From NCBI RefSeq assembly GCF_014695975.1, contig NZ_JACJPI010000061.1, forward strand, positions 106,914 to 170,913: DNA of 64,000 nt, given 5' to 3'. The notes beneath the pieces are model-generated. The model did no database searches. It was not told the DNA's origin and was given only the letters and a program-made list of their open reading frames with translations. This stretch comes from Leptolyngbya sp. FACHB-321. GTDB lineage: Bacteria > Cyanobacteriota > Cyanobacteriia > Leptolyngbyales > Leptolyngbyaceae. The translations under genes were made by a program, and so were the position numbers. This document shows, in pieces, positions 17,871-26,670 of the stretch. The number at the start of each line of letters is the position of its first letter. The stretch's first letter is position 1.

Positions 17871-18065
17871 CGCCGCGTTTAACGTCAACGCTTAACCTCT
17901 CCTCTCTATGATGAAGATTTCTAACAATATAGCTACACCAGTAGGTCTCTTGCAGCCGTGAAATTTAGCTTGAAGTTTGACTTAGAGAACGCTCGATTCA
18001 GTGTTGATACCAGCCAGCATCCGTACCACATTTCCAAACGATTTAAGCCAACGGTTTAAAAAGAA

Positions 18066-18093
18066 ATAGGGGCACATTTTCATGCGCCCCTAT
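18066..18093 (-). terminator. Terminator-like hairpin after the 6S RNA
   Basis: On the minus strand ATAGGGGC pairs with GCCCCTAT around a loop containing a GAAAA turn, and is followed by TTTCTTTTT. It lies about 18 bases past the predicted 3' end of the 6S RNA and would end its precursor transcript. The same palindrome type also occurs as a dispersed intergenic repeat, so a termination role is inferred from the T tract. Confidence 0.65.
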
Positions 18094-18110
18094 CCCAAAA
18101 AACTTGTTAA

Positions 18111-18296
18111 GGCTCCCCGCAACGCCGTCTTACCTCAGTTTTTGACCTGGTTAAAACACCAGGTGGGTACCAATGTGCTGTGACTTAAAGTTTCCGAGTA
18201 CAAGCCCGGTATACTGCCGCCCAGCGGTCGGTTCCCATGTTCAAAAGGAATAGATCAAAAAACGTTATTGGCAGTCACCAACGTCGCAGAAGAACC
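18111..18296 (-). ncRNA. ssaA: 6S RNA
   Basis: The minus-strand transcript of 186 nt has the shape of bacterial 6S RNA, which mimics an open promoter and binds RNA polymerase. Its ends form a long closing stem: GGTTCTTC pairs with GGGGAGCC and GCGACGTT with GGCGTTGC, with a single bulge between them. The middle holds a large open region and a hairpin ACCTGGT/ACCAGGT near 18154-18173. The length equals that known for cyanobacterial 6S RNA (about 185 nt). It has a plausible TAAAAT box 7 bases upstream. Identification is by structure and recall of cyanobacterial 6S sequences; a covariance search would settle it. Confidence 0.75.
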
Positions 18297-18303
18297 TTTC
18301 ATT

Positions 18304-18309
18304 ATTTTA
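18304..18309 (-). promoter_or_regulatory. -10 box of the 6S RNA promoter
   Basis: TAAAAT on the minus strand, seven bases before the predicted first base of the 6S RNA (18296). No good -35 hexamer is seen at the usual spacing, which is common for cyanobacterial promoters. Confidence 0.5.
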
Positions 18310-18423
18310 ACGGCTAAAACGGCAAACTGCCTACATCCCTCGATCGCCGTTTCAACTTTTGCCCTCAAAATGGCGCTGCTACAGATTCAAACAACGATAC
18401 AGAAGCAGTTCTACCTCCTAAGA

Positions 18424-19320
18424 CTAATCTGTGATTCTTGCACATAAACCGGCTCCTGCTGCCATCAAAACGGCAGCGATCGCGAACGAAGTGTTGATAT
18501 TGTCCCTAAGCAACAGTGCTGAAACGGTGGCTCCAGCAAAGGGTGACAGAGCAAAGTAGGCACCGGCACGCGGCGCACCCAGATGTCGCAACGCCATGAC
18601 AAAGCAAACCAGCGTTAGCCCACTGGTAAAGAAGCCAACGACTAAAACGCTACATAGGACGGGTAGCGCTGGTAGCTGTTGTCCCAGCAACAGGGCGATC
18701 GCCACATTCACGCTGCCAGCGAGACCTGCTTTCAGCATGGCGACCTGGATGGGATCTTTCGTCGCGACTTTGCTAGTGAAATTGCTATCCAGCGCCCAGT
18801 GAAAGCAGGTTCCCAGAATCAGCAGTGCGCCCCACGTCATCCCTACTCCCGAGTGCTCGGCACGAGCCAGCACAATGCCTCCCGCTACGATCGCCACAAT
18901 GCCCAGAAAAACCTGCCACTGCCAGCGCTCCCCAAACAGCGTCCATGCCAACACTGCTGTGAAGACACATTCAAAGTTCAGCAGCAAAGAGGCTGCCGCT
19001 GCCGTTGTGTTTACTAAGCCCAACGTTAGCAGCACAGGTGCAATGACACCGCCAGTCAAGATGGAAGCTGCTAGCCAGCCCCAGTCGCGCTGCTGCAAGC
19101 GATCGGAGGTGTCAGTCTGCTGACGAAGGAGATAAGTGCGAACTATATAAATGGGCAAAAGCCCCAACCCACCGCCCAAAAAGAGCAGACCTGCCAGCAT
19201 CCATGGCTGCACATTGTTAAGAAACAGCTTTGCTAGAGGCGTAGTGCCACCAAACAGGAGTGCTGTAGCAATGCCAAAGCCAATACCTGGCAAAGATGCC
19301 CGAACTTTAGACTGGGTCAC
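18424..19320 (-). CDS. EamA family (DMT) transporter
   Basis: A 298-residue protein with ten membrane helices arranged as two EamA halves (about 15-145 and 165-295). The first half has ATALLFGGTTPLAKLF and the amphipathic link VNTTAAAASLLLNFECVFTAVLAW; the second repeats the pattern with GAPRAGAYFALSPFAGATVSALLL. Members export amino acids, nucleobases or other small metabolites; the substrate is unknown here. It starts with GTG at 19320, 8 bp after the desaturase gene on the same strand, so the two are likely one transcript. Confidence 0.82.
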   Translation of the reverse strand: MTQSKVRASLPGIGFGIATALLFGGTTPLAKLFLNNVQPWMLAGLLFLGGGLGLLPIYIVRTYLLRQQTDTSDRLQQRDWGWLAASILTGGVIAPVLLTLGLVNTTAAAASLLLNFECVFTAVLAWTLFGERWQWQVFLGIVAIVAGGIVLARAEHSGVGMTWGALLILGTCFHWALDSNFTSKVATKDPIQVAMLKAGLAGSVNVAIALLLGQQLPALPVLCSVLVVGFFTSGLTLVCFVMALRHLGAPRAGAYFALSPFAGATVSALLLRDNINTSFAIAAVLMAAGAGLCARITD

Positions 19321-19328
19321 AAATGCAC

Positions 19329-20345
19329 CTAAGCAGGTAACACCAGAAAGGATACCTCGATCGCACCATAGAATGTCTCTAGGCTGTGCTCGCCCTGGTC
19401 ATTGACACCATGACCCTGCCCGGAGTAGAGGCGCGAAAGGCGATAGCGATGATAGTTACCCAACAAGGCGGGCAAGGTGATGTAGTGTACTTCGTCACCG
19501 TTAAACAAATCCCGATCGAGGTCAGGCAGACTGTACCAGGGACACTTCATCAACTCATGGTGAGCGTTGTGGTAGCCAAAGTTTAGCAAGAGCAAATTGA
19601 GCCACCGATAGCGCAACGACACTACGTTTGAGAAGGTATTTGCCTGTTCGTGGGCACGATCACGCTTTGGAATCTCGCTGCCAACGGGAAACACCTCATA
19701 GGTATGTTGAAACGCATCGACAAACCGCAGGACGGTCAGCATTCCGATATACGCAAAAAAGTAGAGCAACAGCGCTTTCGGTGACACGATCACCAACAGT
19801 GTGAACAGTCCGCCCCGGATCAGCAAAGTAAAAGTGTTCCGCCAGCGCTCATCTTTACGCTCCTCGTCCCAAAACGGTGCAATGATCGAGCGGAGACGCA
19901 ACAAAAATGCTAGTGCGGGAAAGTAGAGCCATTCCAATGCCAGCAGCAGCGATCGCACCGGCGCAGGCATTCCTTGCAAAAACGTCACCAGGTCAAAGCG
20001 GCAAAAATCAACTCGATTGACATGATGGGCAATATGCAGCCGTGCCAAGTCCTCAAAACGGGCATAGCAACCGCCATTGAGCCAGAGCATCAGGTTACCA
20101 AAAGCAACATTCCACGCCTTGCTTTCAAAAATAGCGCTGTGCATGAAGTCGTGCGCCAAATATGCCGAACAAAGCAGACTGTGAGTCAAAAAGACTACTC
20201 CTACAGCATTTAGCCAGCCGTTTGGCAGCAGCAACAGTGCAATACCGCCCACATAGCTCACCAGCGTGTAAGCGATCGCTAGCGTATTCCACAGCGGCTT
20301 TTTTTGATGCAAATAGCGGTTAACGTCGATCGCGACAGTAGTCAT
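19329..20345 (-). CDS. Membrane fatty acid desaturase family protein
   Basis: A 338-residue membrane protein with the three histidine boxes of acyl desaturases and related diiron hydroxylases: HDFMH (about 65-69), HIAHH (about 104-108) and HNAHH (about 259-263). Hydrophobic segments lie at about 20-60, 120-150 and 170-205. The family introduces double bonds or hydroxyls in acyl chains or carotenoid-like lipids within the membrane. The spacing does not match the DesA/DesB/DesC acyl-lipid desaturases closely enough for me to name a substrate. It is followed at 8 bp by a DMT carrier gene. Confidence 0.82.
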   Translation of the reverse strand: MTTVAIDVNRYLHQKKPLWNTLAIAYTLVSYVGGIALLLLPNGWLNAVGVVFLTHSLLCSAYLAHDFMHSAIFESKAWNVAFGNLMLWLNGGCYARFEDLARLHIAHHVNRVDFCRFDLVTFLQGMPAPVRSLLLALEWLYFPALAFLLRLRSIIAPFWDEERKDERWRNTFTLLIRGGLFTLLVIVSPKALLLYFFAYIGMLTVLRFVDAFQHTYEVFPVGSEIPKRDRAHEQANTFSNVVSLRYRWLNLLLLNFGYHNAHHELMKCPWYSLPDLDRDLFNGDEVHYITLPALLGNYHRYRLSRLYSGQGHGVNDQGEHSLETFYGAIEVSFLVLPA

Positions 20346-20651
20346 AACGTGTTGGAACCCCTGATTTTTCTCATATTTCTACAAAGAACCCAAAACGCTT
20401 TAGAAAAGCACACTTGAGCAGTCTAAAGGCTTAGTTCGTTTGAAAGCCTAGTGCGTTGGAGTACAGACGATCGCACGCCAATCGCTTTGAAGCTTCTGCT
20501 GATCAATTCATCATCTTAACTAACCAGCTTTGAGCTGTCTGTAGAACCTGTAACTAGAATCGAGTGTCATCCTTTAAGCAAAGTAAGATAACAGTTGGTT
20601 TTGATCTTAAAGTCATTCCAGCAGCCTTAATCCGTGCAGCATTAAACGACA
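20346..20651. other. Divergent promoter region
   Basis: About 306 bp between the divergent desaturase and giant membrane protein genes. It probably holds both promoters. I see no convincing box, operator or repeat. Confidence 0.35.
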
Positions 20652-23600
20652 ATGGCTTCCCCCCTCGATCGCCCGATTATTTTTGAGTTGGTTGTTCGCT
20701 CAACGCACCCAGCCATTTTGGAAGGGCTAGACGTTTGGCTGCGTTTGGGGCTGCTGTCGGATGAAACGGTGCGGCAGCTTTGCGAGGATCATCTCACCTG
20801 TCTACTGTCCGAGTCAGTTGCAGTGCGATCGGGCGACAAGACGTTTGCCATCGCCAATGATTTTGCGACGGAAGCAGTACCCGAGCCAGTGGGGGCAAGT
20901 GCGGCAAAAGAGCGATCGCCCAATGTGGTCGCACGCAGTATCCAGTCATTTATGGCAGAGGTCAGCGTCATCTGGCTGCTGTTCCTGGGCGTTTTTATGG
21001 TGGTGGTGTCATCAGGGGTGCTGGCAGCAACCCAGTGGCGCAACTTCTCTCCAGTCGCACAATACGGGCTTTTGTTTGCTTATACGCTGGCTTTTTGGGC
21101 GGCGAGTGTTTGGACGGGGCGACAACCCAATTTGCATTTGACAGCACGGATGCTCCAGGTCGCGACGCTGCTGATTATTCCAGTCAACTTTTGGACGATG
21201 GACGGGTTCCGCTTGTGGCAAAGCGGGCTGGGTTGGGTGGCGGCAGCGATCGCAGCATTAGTGCTAACAGGCATTACGGTGCAACTGCTGAGAGCGGAAG
21301 TAGGGAGCCGAGGTGCGGACTCTGGGCTGCGAGTATGGCTACCTTTAGGAGTAGTGATCGCGCTCAGTTGGTTGCATTGGGGCTGGGGTTGGACAGGTTT
21401 TCCACTTGTAGCAACGTACGTGGGGACGATCGGGGCAACGATCGCACTGGTTTATCAAGAGCGAGAGCTAGGAGCCGGGCTTCGACATAAGCGTTCAGCC
21501 GAACGTGGGCAGGACTCAGAGCCAGCAGCAATATCTGACAGTTCTGTATCTGGTAGTGCTGATAGTAGGGAATCTCAAACACAGGAAGCACTGGAGTCTT
21601 CAAACACTCCCTCACCCCTTCACTCTTCCACCCCTTCCTCCTCACCCTCCCTCACCCTTTCCACCATCACGATCGCGATTGCCACACTGCTACTGCTTGG
21701 TCGTGCCGTTTTTGCAGCAGGAGTGTCGATCGACCGTTTGGGGTTAGCGATCGGCATTTGTGGCTGGTTACTGTGCTGGCTAGGACGACGGGATGCAAGT
21801 CGCCTCAGTTGGCAACGTGGCGGGACAGGGCTCCTGCTAGCAGGCTGGTTGATCGCAGTGACCGTGACACCACCCTGGCAGGCGATCGCAATTAGTGGCT
21901 TGAGCCTATGGCTACTGGGCGATCGACTGTGGCGATCGGGGCAGGGGCAATATTTGACAGCAGGGTGGCTAGTGGGGCTGCAAGCTGTTTGGTTGCTGTG
22001 GCGCGTCATTTCACCTGACTGGCAGCAGCGCCTCATTGCCACGAGCGTCCGTTTCGCGGGATCGGAGGCGATGCCGATCTCACTGCTGGGTCTGTGGTTT
22101 TTTCCCTATCTAGTACTGACCGTGTGGCTGGCGTTTCGCCTACGTCGCTGGCATCAAGCAGCTTTAGCACAACGGGCAGAACTGCTGGCGCTGATCCTCG
22201 GTGTTGCCCTGGCAGCAGTGAGTTTTGGCAATGGGCTGACGCGATCGTGCAACTTAGCGCTATCGACTCTCGCTCTTATCAGCGTTTTGCGAGGACGCAC
22301 CCGTCCTGAATTACCCCTGGTTTATCTGACTCATGCCACTGGTGTGGCAGCGATCGCCGCTCTTATTCACGTATGCTTCCCTAATCTGAACCTCAATACC
22401 TGGGCCGGTCTGTTGCTCATTGGCATGGTTGTGGAATGGGGGGTTAGTCTCATCCTGCCATCGCCACCTGCTACCCGGCACTCGGCACCCGATACTCCCT
22501 CCACGGTGCCGCAGTCCCTTACTGCCAAGCAGCTCTGGCAGCAAAGCACCTGGCACCTGGGACTTGTATTGTCAGCTAGCAGCTACCTGCTGTTGCGAAA
22601 TGCCTTCTTGACCGATGGCATGACAGGGGGACTGATGTGGTTAATCACGCCGATCGCGCTGACTGTACTGGGTAGTCGCAGAGGGTTGGCACAGCAACGG
22701 CTGGCAAGCGGGTTTAGCGTCGTAGCGCTCTTTCTGGTGCAGGTACTCCTGTTTGATTCGGCCCCAGAACGGCTGATCGGTCTGGGAACAGCTACCGTAC
22801 TGCTGTTGATTAACACGCATCAACTACGGCAGTTGGCAGTGGCCGTTGTTACGGTGGGCTTTGGATTAGCGTTTGCTGCCGTTGCGATCTATGAAGCATT
22901 GACGGATCAGCTTACGATCGAGTTGAGCATTAACCTGCTGGCGATCGCCGTTCTCCTCCTCTGGCTCTTGTGGGGTTGGTTGCAGCGCCGCACTACCGTC
23001 CTGGCAACTCTTTATCGAAAGGCAACTGACAGATGGGCGATCGCAGTGGCTGTTGGAACTTTGCTCCTGCTTACGCTCTGTCATTTGGTCATTTACGGCG
23101 GGCTGGAAGAACCTGATTGGCAGTACCTTTCTGTAGCTGTGCTGCTGCTAGTGGCAACAGGCTACCGCACCTGGAGGCAACCTCAGAATGCTAGCTTCTA
23201 CGCGATCGCCTGGAGCCTGGAGCTTGTTGTTACAGGTAGCTTGGCGCTCACGGGGAAAGCATTGGATGCTGTCGCGATCACGAACCTGGCACTCGGACTG
23301 GGAACGCAACTGCTGGGGGATTGGTGGCTCGTTCGCCGAGGCGTTCCAGGGGCCGCAATTCAGCGGTCAGCGATCGACAGTCAGCCCTCTGTTGCTTCCA
23401 CTCCTTCATCCCTTGACCCCTCCATTCCCTCACCTTTTTCTAGCTGGCATATTATCCCCCTCCTCTATGCGCTCGTTGGCTTGCTGATCCAACACCGCTC
23501 TTTCACTGCTACGACGGGTCTTTTTACCCTGGCAGCCGCACTAGTGGGCATTGGTGTCGGGCGACGAAAGCCCTTTAGGTTATTGGTGTATCTGTCGCTA

Positions 23601-24884
23601 TTGTTTAGTTCGATCGCCGCTTATGAATTGCTCGTTTACCAGCTTTTGCAGGCAGAGGGAGGCAGGGCGGGCGACGGCATTGTGTTACTTGCAGGTCTAG
23701 CTGCCGCGATCGCGATCGCCAATCGGCTACTGCAACGGTGGCTCATTCCCTACCTGCGGCTGACGGCTCAAGAAGTTGCGGCGATCGCGCATTTGCATTG
23801 GGGCTTTGGCAGCGCACTTCTACCCACAGCGATTGCTAGTTCGCTCAGTGCTTCTGGTGCATGGCTGTGGATTAGCGTTACGGCTACCCTAGCAGCCTAT
23901 GCGCTAGTCATGGGTAACGAGCGGTGGCAAGGGGAGAGGGGAGAAGAGAGACGGGAGTACAGTATTCAATCCGTGCGTGAAGCAAGCGTTGATGAGGCAG
24001 GAAGCCCCCTTCACTCCTTTACCCCATCACCCCATCACCCTTCCACCCCTTCACTTCTTACCTGGACTTACGCAGGCATCATTGAGGCGCTCGCGGCTCT
24101 TGCTTACCTGCTCCATCAGTTGTTGCCTGAGTCGGTACTGCTGGCGTGGGGAGGGGCAATCGCGGCTGGCGTGGCATTCGGGCTGTACCAGCTTCCCTGG
24201 CAACGTTGGGGTTGGCAGCGCGAACCGTGGCGACGATCGATGGCGCTTTTGCCTGTTGCTGTGTCGCTCTTGACGGCTGGAATGGCTACTATTCAGAGCT
24301 TGTTGATTGCTGCCGCGTTTTACGCGTGGCTGGCAAAAGTAACGCGACAAGTGCGCTTGAGCTACCTCGGTGTGGTGCTGGCAGATTGGGCGCTTTTACG
24401 CTGGCTTAACCAGATTGGTGCAACAGAGTCACTCTGGTACGCGGCAGTGTTCAGCGCATCATTGCTGTACTTGACGCAGATTGATCCAGCGTTGCGCTCG
24501 TCCAACGAACGCGAAAGACGACATTTGCTACGAAGTTTGGCAGCGGCGCTAGTTTGCCTGACAGCGTTTTATCAAGCAGAGGTAGGTATTGCGGGTGCGC
24601 CACTGCTGTTACCAGGCATTCTTAGCATTGCGATCGCGCTTGGGTTTATTTTGGCGGGCTTGCGACTCCGTATCCGAGCCTTTCTCTTCGTTGGCACGGC
24701 TGTTTTTATGATTCAGGTGCTCCGACAAGTCGCACGGTTTGCCAGCGAATCGCTGCCGTTATGGTCAATGGGCATCGTTCTAGGCATCGCGTTTATCTGG
24801 ATTGCCGCCACGTTTGAAGCCCGCCGCACCCAAATTTCAACCTTGATGAACTATTGGTCTACAGAACTAGAAGCCTGGGACTGA
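20652..24884 (+). CDS. Giant polytopic membrane protein of 1410 residues (DUF2157-like N-terminus)
   Basis: A very large protein with some 35-40 hydrophobic segments and little else. The N-terminal 60 residues are soluble and contain LEGLDVWLRLGLLSDETVRQLCED, which resembles the start of DUF2157-type proteins; helices begin near 105. There are no obvious catalytic motifs. Four polar Ser/Thr/Pro-rich spacers interrupt the helices (about 275-335, 613-630, 905-935 and 1092-1136). At the DNA level at least three of these are purine/pyrimidine repeat tracts kept in frame. Large proteins of this type occur across cyanobacteria without known function. It is a single gene; the next gene is convergent 13 bp away. 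Confidence 0.75.
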   Translation: MASPLDRPIIFELVVRSTHPAILEGLDVWLRLGLLSDETVRQLCEDHLTCLLSESVAVRSGDKTFAIANDFATEAVPEPVGASAAKERSPNVVARSIQSFMAEVSVIWLLFLGVFMVVVSSGVLAATQWRNFSPVAQYGLLFAYTLAFWAASVWTGRQPNLHLTARMLQVATLLIIPVNFWTMDGFRLWQSGLGWVAAAIAALVLTGITVQLLRAEVGSRGADSGLRVWLPLGVVIALSWLHWGWGWTGFPLVATYVGTIGATIALVYQERELGAGLRHKRSAERGQDSEPAAISDSSVSGSADSRESQTQEALESSNTPSPLHSSTPSSSPSLTLSTITIAIATLLLLGRAVFAAGVSIDRLGLAIGICGWLLCWLGRRDASRLSWQRGGTGLLLAGWLIAVTVTPPWQAIAISGLSLWLLGDRLWRSGQGQYLTAGWLVGLQAVWLLWRVISPDWQQRLIATSVRFAGSEAMPISLLGLWFFPYLVLTVWLAFRLRRWHQAALAQRAELLALILGVALAAVSFGNGLTRSCNLALSTLALISVLRGRTRPELPLVYLTHATGVAAIAALIHVCFPNLNLNTWAGLLLIGMVVEWGVSLILPSPPATRHSAPDTPSTVPQSLTAKQLWQQSTWHLGLVLSASSYLLLRNAFLTDGMTGGLMWLITPIALTVLGSRRGLAQQRLASGFSVVALFLVQVLLFDSAPERLIGLGTATVLLLINTHQLRQLAVAVVTVGFGLAFAAVAIYEALTDQLTIELSINLLAIAVLLLWLLWGWLQRRTTVLATLYRKATDRWAIAVAVGTLLLLTLCHLVIYGGLEEPDWQYLSVAVLLLVATGYRTWRQPQNASFYAIAWSLELVVTGSLALTGKALDAVAITNLALGLGTQLLGDWWLVRRGVPGAAIQRSAIDSQPSVASTPSSLDPSIPSPFSSWHIIPLLYALVGLLIQHRSFTATTGLFTLAAALVGIGVGRRKPFRLLVYLSLLFSSIAAYELLVYQLLQAEGGRAGDGIVLLAGLAAAIAIANRLLQRWLIPYLRLTAQEVAAIAHLHWGFGSALLPTAIASSLSASGAWLWISVTATLAAYALVMGNERWQGERGEERREYSIQSVREASVDEAGSPLHSFTPSPHHPSTPSLLTWTYAGIIEALAALAYLLHQLLPESVLLAWGGAIAAGVAFGLYQLPWQRWGWQREPWRRSMALLPVAVSLLTAGMATIQSLLIAAAFYAWLAKVTRQVRLSYLGVVLADWALLRWLNQIGATESLWYAAVFSASLLYLTQIDPALRSSNERERRHLLRSLAAALVCLTAFYQAEVGIAGAPLLLPGILSIAIALGFILAGLRLRIRAFLFVGTAVFMIQVLRQVARFASESLPLWSMGIVLGIAFIWIAATFEARRTQISTLMNYWSTELEAWD
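21594..21664 (+). repeat. In-frame pyrimidine repeat inside the 1410-residue protein (first)
   Basis: A CT-rich stretch of CCCTTCAC/CCCCTTCC-type units encodes a Ser/Pro/Thr-rich spacer (TPSPLHSSTPSSSPSL). The units match those in the intergenic repeats of this window. The frame is kept on both sides. Confidence 0.7.
23391..23453 (+). repeat. In-frame pyrimidine repeat inside the 1410-residue protein (second)
   Basis: CT-rich units encode ASTPSSLDPSIPSPFSS between two predicted membrane segments. Composition and units resemble the intergenic repeats. Confidence 0.65.
23927..24058 (+). repeat. In-frame purine plus pyrimidine repeat inside the 1410-residue protein (third)
   Basis: A purine arm (GGGGAGAGGGGAGAAGAGAG, from about 23930) encoding GERGEERRE is followed about 50 bases later by a pyrimidine arm (about 24003-24057) encoding PLHSFTPSPHHPSTPSLL. 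This is the same two-armed layout as in the intergenic copies, here held open in frame. Confidence 0.75.
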
Positions 24885-24897
24885 AACATGAATGTTA

Positions 24898-25377
24898 TTA
24901 GAGGGACAACCCCAGCTTGATGCCTAGTGCCGTGTGCACAACCAATAAGCCGATCGCCACAGTGCCTAGATAGGCATGAAGCATCCGCAAGCCAGATTTG
25001 TCGCCCCAAAAGCCAGCTAGCGAGAGGCTGCTATTCGTTGCCAGTAGACCGATCGCTGCCGTGCCTGTCCAAAAGTGAGGGCTTTCGAGAATGGGCTTGT
25101 GCTGCATGACCAGCGACAACACACCGCCTGTGTAACCTAAAGCCAGAAACAAAAACATCAGGGGCGCTAGCTTGCGATGGTCAGCACGTTTTTTGGCAGC
25201 CACTTCTTTATCGGCAGCAAGCCGTCCGCGCCACCCTGCATAGGCAACATAGCTGCCCATAACGAAGATCACAATACCCATCATGGCAGGATGTCCCCAT
25301 TGGGTGATGGGTGCTGGAATGCCCAGGCTACGAAACCAGTCAGCAATCGGCTCTAGCAGTTCACTTAGGCTTGTCAT
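24898..25377 (-). CDS. DUF4079 family membrane protein
   Basis: A 159-residue membrane protein with four predicted helices (about 26-44, 67-87, 100-120, 129-150). Histidines are placed near helix ends (QWGHPAMM, MQHKPIL, SPHFWTG, RMLHAYLG, VVHTALG), reminiscent of b-type haem membrane proteins. That makes electron transfer a possibility, but it is unproven. I recognise it as DUF4079, found in cyanobacteria and plastids. I chose the ATG at 25377; a GTG nine bases upstream is less likely. It is convergent with the giant membrane protein gene. Confidence 0.78.
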   Translation of the reverse strand: MTSLSELLEPIADWFRSLGIPAPITQWGHPAMMGIVIFVMGSYVAYAGWRGRLAADKEVAAKKRADHRKLAPLMFLFLALGYTGGVLSLVMQHKPILESPHFWTGTAAIGLLATNSSLSLAGFWGDKSGLRMLHAYLGTVAIGLLVVHTALGIKLGLSL

Positions 25378-25641
25378 AGTTATCACTTATCCACGGTGTC
25401 AAACGATGCGGTGTTCCGGTTTAGATTACTTTACATCTTGACCGACCTCTTGACCGACCGTTGTAGTTTGGCTGATCTTTGGCTAACCACGATCGCTGTA
25501 ATGATGCTCCAGCGAACTGATTCGACGCATCCCTACGGTATCTGGTGACTGCAGCAGGATACTGTTAGAAACGTGACCAATGATTTGCGTCTCATCTGGT
25601 TCATCGGGTATCCTCACACCATCAAGACTGACAGGCAAGCA

Positions 25642-26127
25642 ATGCGATTTTGGCGACGGCTCATTCACTTACTACAGAAGGCTTTCAGCGATGAGAGCTT
25701 TTCAAAGATGCTGCAAAGCTTTGAAGGGTTTATCTCAAAAGTGCTGTCGATTGCCATGATCTTTGTGATCCTGCTGGCAGTTTACGATCTTCTGCTTTTT
25801 CTGGTTACAGATGTTTTTACCACTGAGCCATACGGTCGCCTTGGCACGGCACTTTTTACCATTTTTGGTTTATTTCTCAACGTTCTCATTGCACTAGAGA
25901 TTCTCGAAAACATTACAGCTTACCTGAAACATCATGCCATTCAGGTCGAGTTAGTGATTGCAACATCACTGGTGGCAGTCTCTAGAAAAATCATTATTCT
26001 GGATTTGGAGAAGCTTGCTGGTTTGGAGGTGATCGCGCTGGCATTTACTGTGCTATCGCTGGCAATCAGCTATTGGCTTGTGCGTGGTGTAAACCGTCGC
26101 TCACGACACCATGACTCTAATGATTGA
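25642..26127 (+). CDS. PsiE-like (phosphate-starvation-inducible) membrane protein
   Basis: A 161-residue membrane protein with four hydrophobic segments. It resembles the PsiE family, named for phosphate-starvation induction in E. coli. The centre carries FLNVLIALEILENITAYLK and then VELVIATSLVAVSRKIIILD, the conserved part of the family, and the C-terminus ends in a basic and histidine-rich tail. The frame is open from a GTG at 25573, but the conserved part begins at the ATG at 25642 (MRFWRRLIHLLQ), which I prefer. The physiological role of the family is unknown. It precedes narM by 57 bp on the same strand. Confidence 0.75.
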   Translation: MRFWRRLIHLLQKAFSDESFSKMLQSFEGFISKVLSIAMIFVILLAVYDLLLFLVTDVFTTEPYGRLGTALFTIFGLFLNVLIALEILENITAYLKHHAIQVELVIATSLVAVSRKIIILDLEKLAGLEVIALAFTVLSLAISYWLVRGVNRRSRHHDSND

Positions 26128-26184
26128 GAGGGTCAGACGGGGCTGGAGTGTAGGGTAGAAGGTGTATGACGTTGGTGATGGCAT

Positions 26185-26637
26185 ATGACTCAGTTTTTTC
26201 AATTTGAAGCCGATTTTGTGGAATCGCTCCGCTGTGTGCCGATGCAGGTGCGCCTTAAGCTCGATACCTGCGGTGTGAAGTTGAAACTGGCACAGTGGAA
26301 TCAATTTAACCAGGACGATCGCCGATCGCTCATTGCTTTACCCTGCAACTCTGAAGCCGAAGTGCAAGCCTACCGCCATTTTTTGCAAAAGCTGATTCAA
26401 GAGCGAACAGGTACAGTGGCAACTGACTTGGCGATCGATCCTGCACCCGCATGGCTCGATGAGTCTACGATTCCAACTAGCGTGCAGGAAAAAGCTCAGG
26501 AAAATAGTGCTGCGATCGCGATCGACCAGTGGGCAGCACTTGCCCCTGTCCAGCGCTTTGCACTCATCAAGCTCAGCCGCTCTAGCCACGAAAACGCAAA
26601 CTTTCTGCCTGCGTTAAAAGAATTTCATGTGGTTTAA
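26185..26637 (+). CDS. narM: Nitrate reductase-associated protein NarM
   Basis: A 150-residue soluble protein. The N-terminus FFQFEADFVESLRCVPMQVR and the following LDTCGVKLKLAQWNQF match NarM, a cyanobacterial protein needed for an active assimilatory nitrate reductase. Central PCNSEAEVQAYRHFLQKLI and a C-terminal helical part with WAALAPVQRFALIKLSRS complete the family. Two conserved cysteines are seen at about 17 and 29. Nitrate assimilation genes (nirA, nrt, narB) are not in the window, so it is detached from them. No GTA-N8-TAC NtcA box is visible in the 57-bp gap upstream. Confidence 0.85.
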   Translation: MTQFFQFEADFVESLRCVPMQVRLKLDTCGVKLKLAQWNQFNQDDRRSLIALPCNSEAEVQAYRHFLQKLIQERTGTVATDLAIDPAPAWLDESTIPTSVQEKAQENSAAIAIDQWAALAPVQRFALIKLSRSSHENANFLPALKEFHVV

Positions 26638-26648
26638 GCAGCGATGGA

Positions 26649-26670
26649 AAAGCCTAACGTTTTGGCTTTC
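26649..26670 (+). terminator. Short terminator hairpin after narM
   Basis: AAAGCC (26649-26654) pairs with GGCTTT (26664-26669), followed by CTT. It lies between the convergent narM and vapC-like genes. The stem is short and the T tract weak. Confidence 0.5.

Noticed and set aside
26128..26184. NtcA box upstream of narM
   Set aside because: A GTA triplet is present but there is no TAC at the proper spacing.
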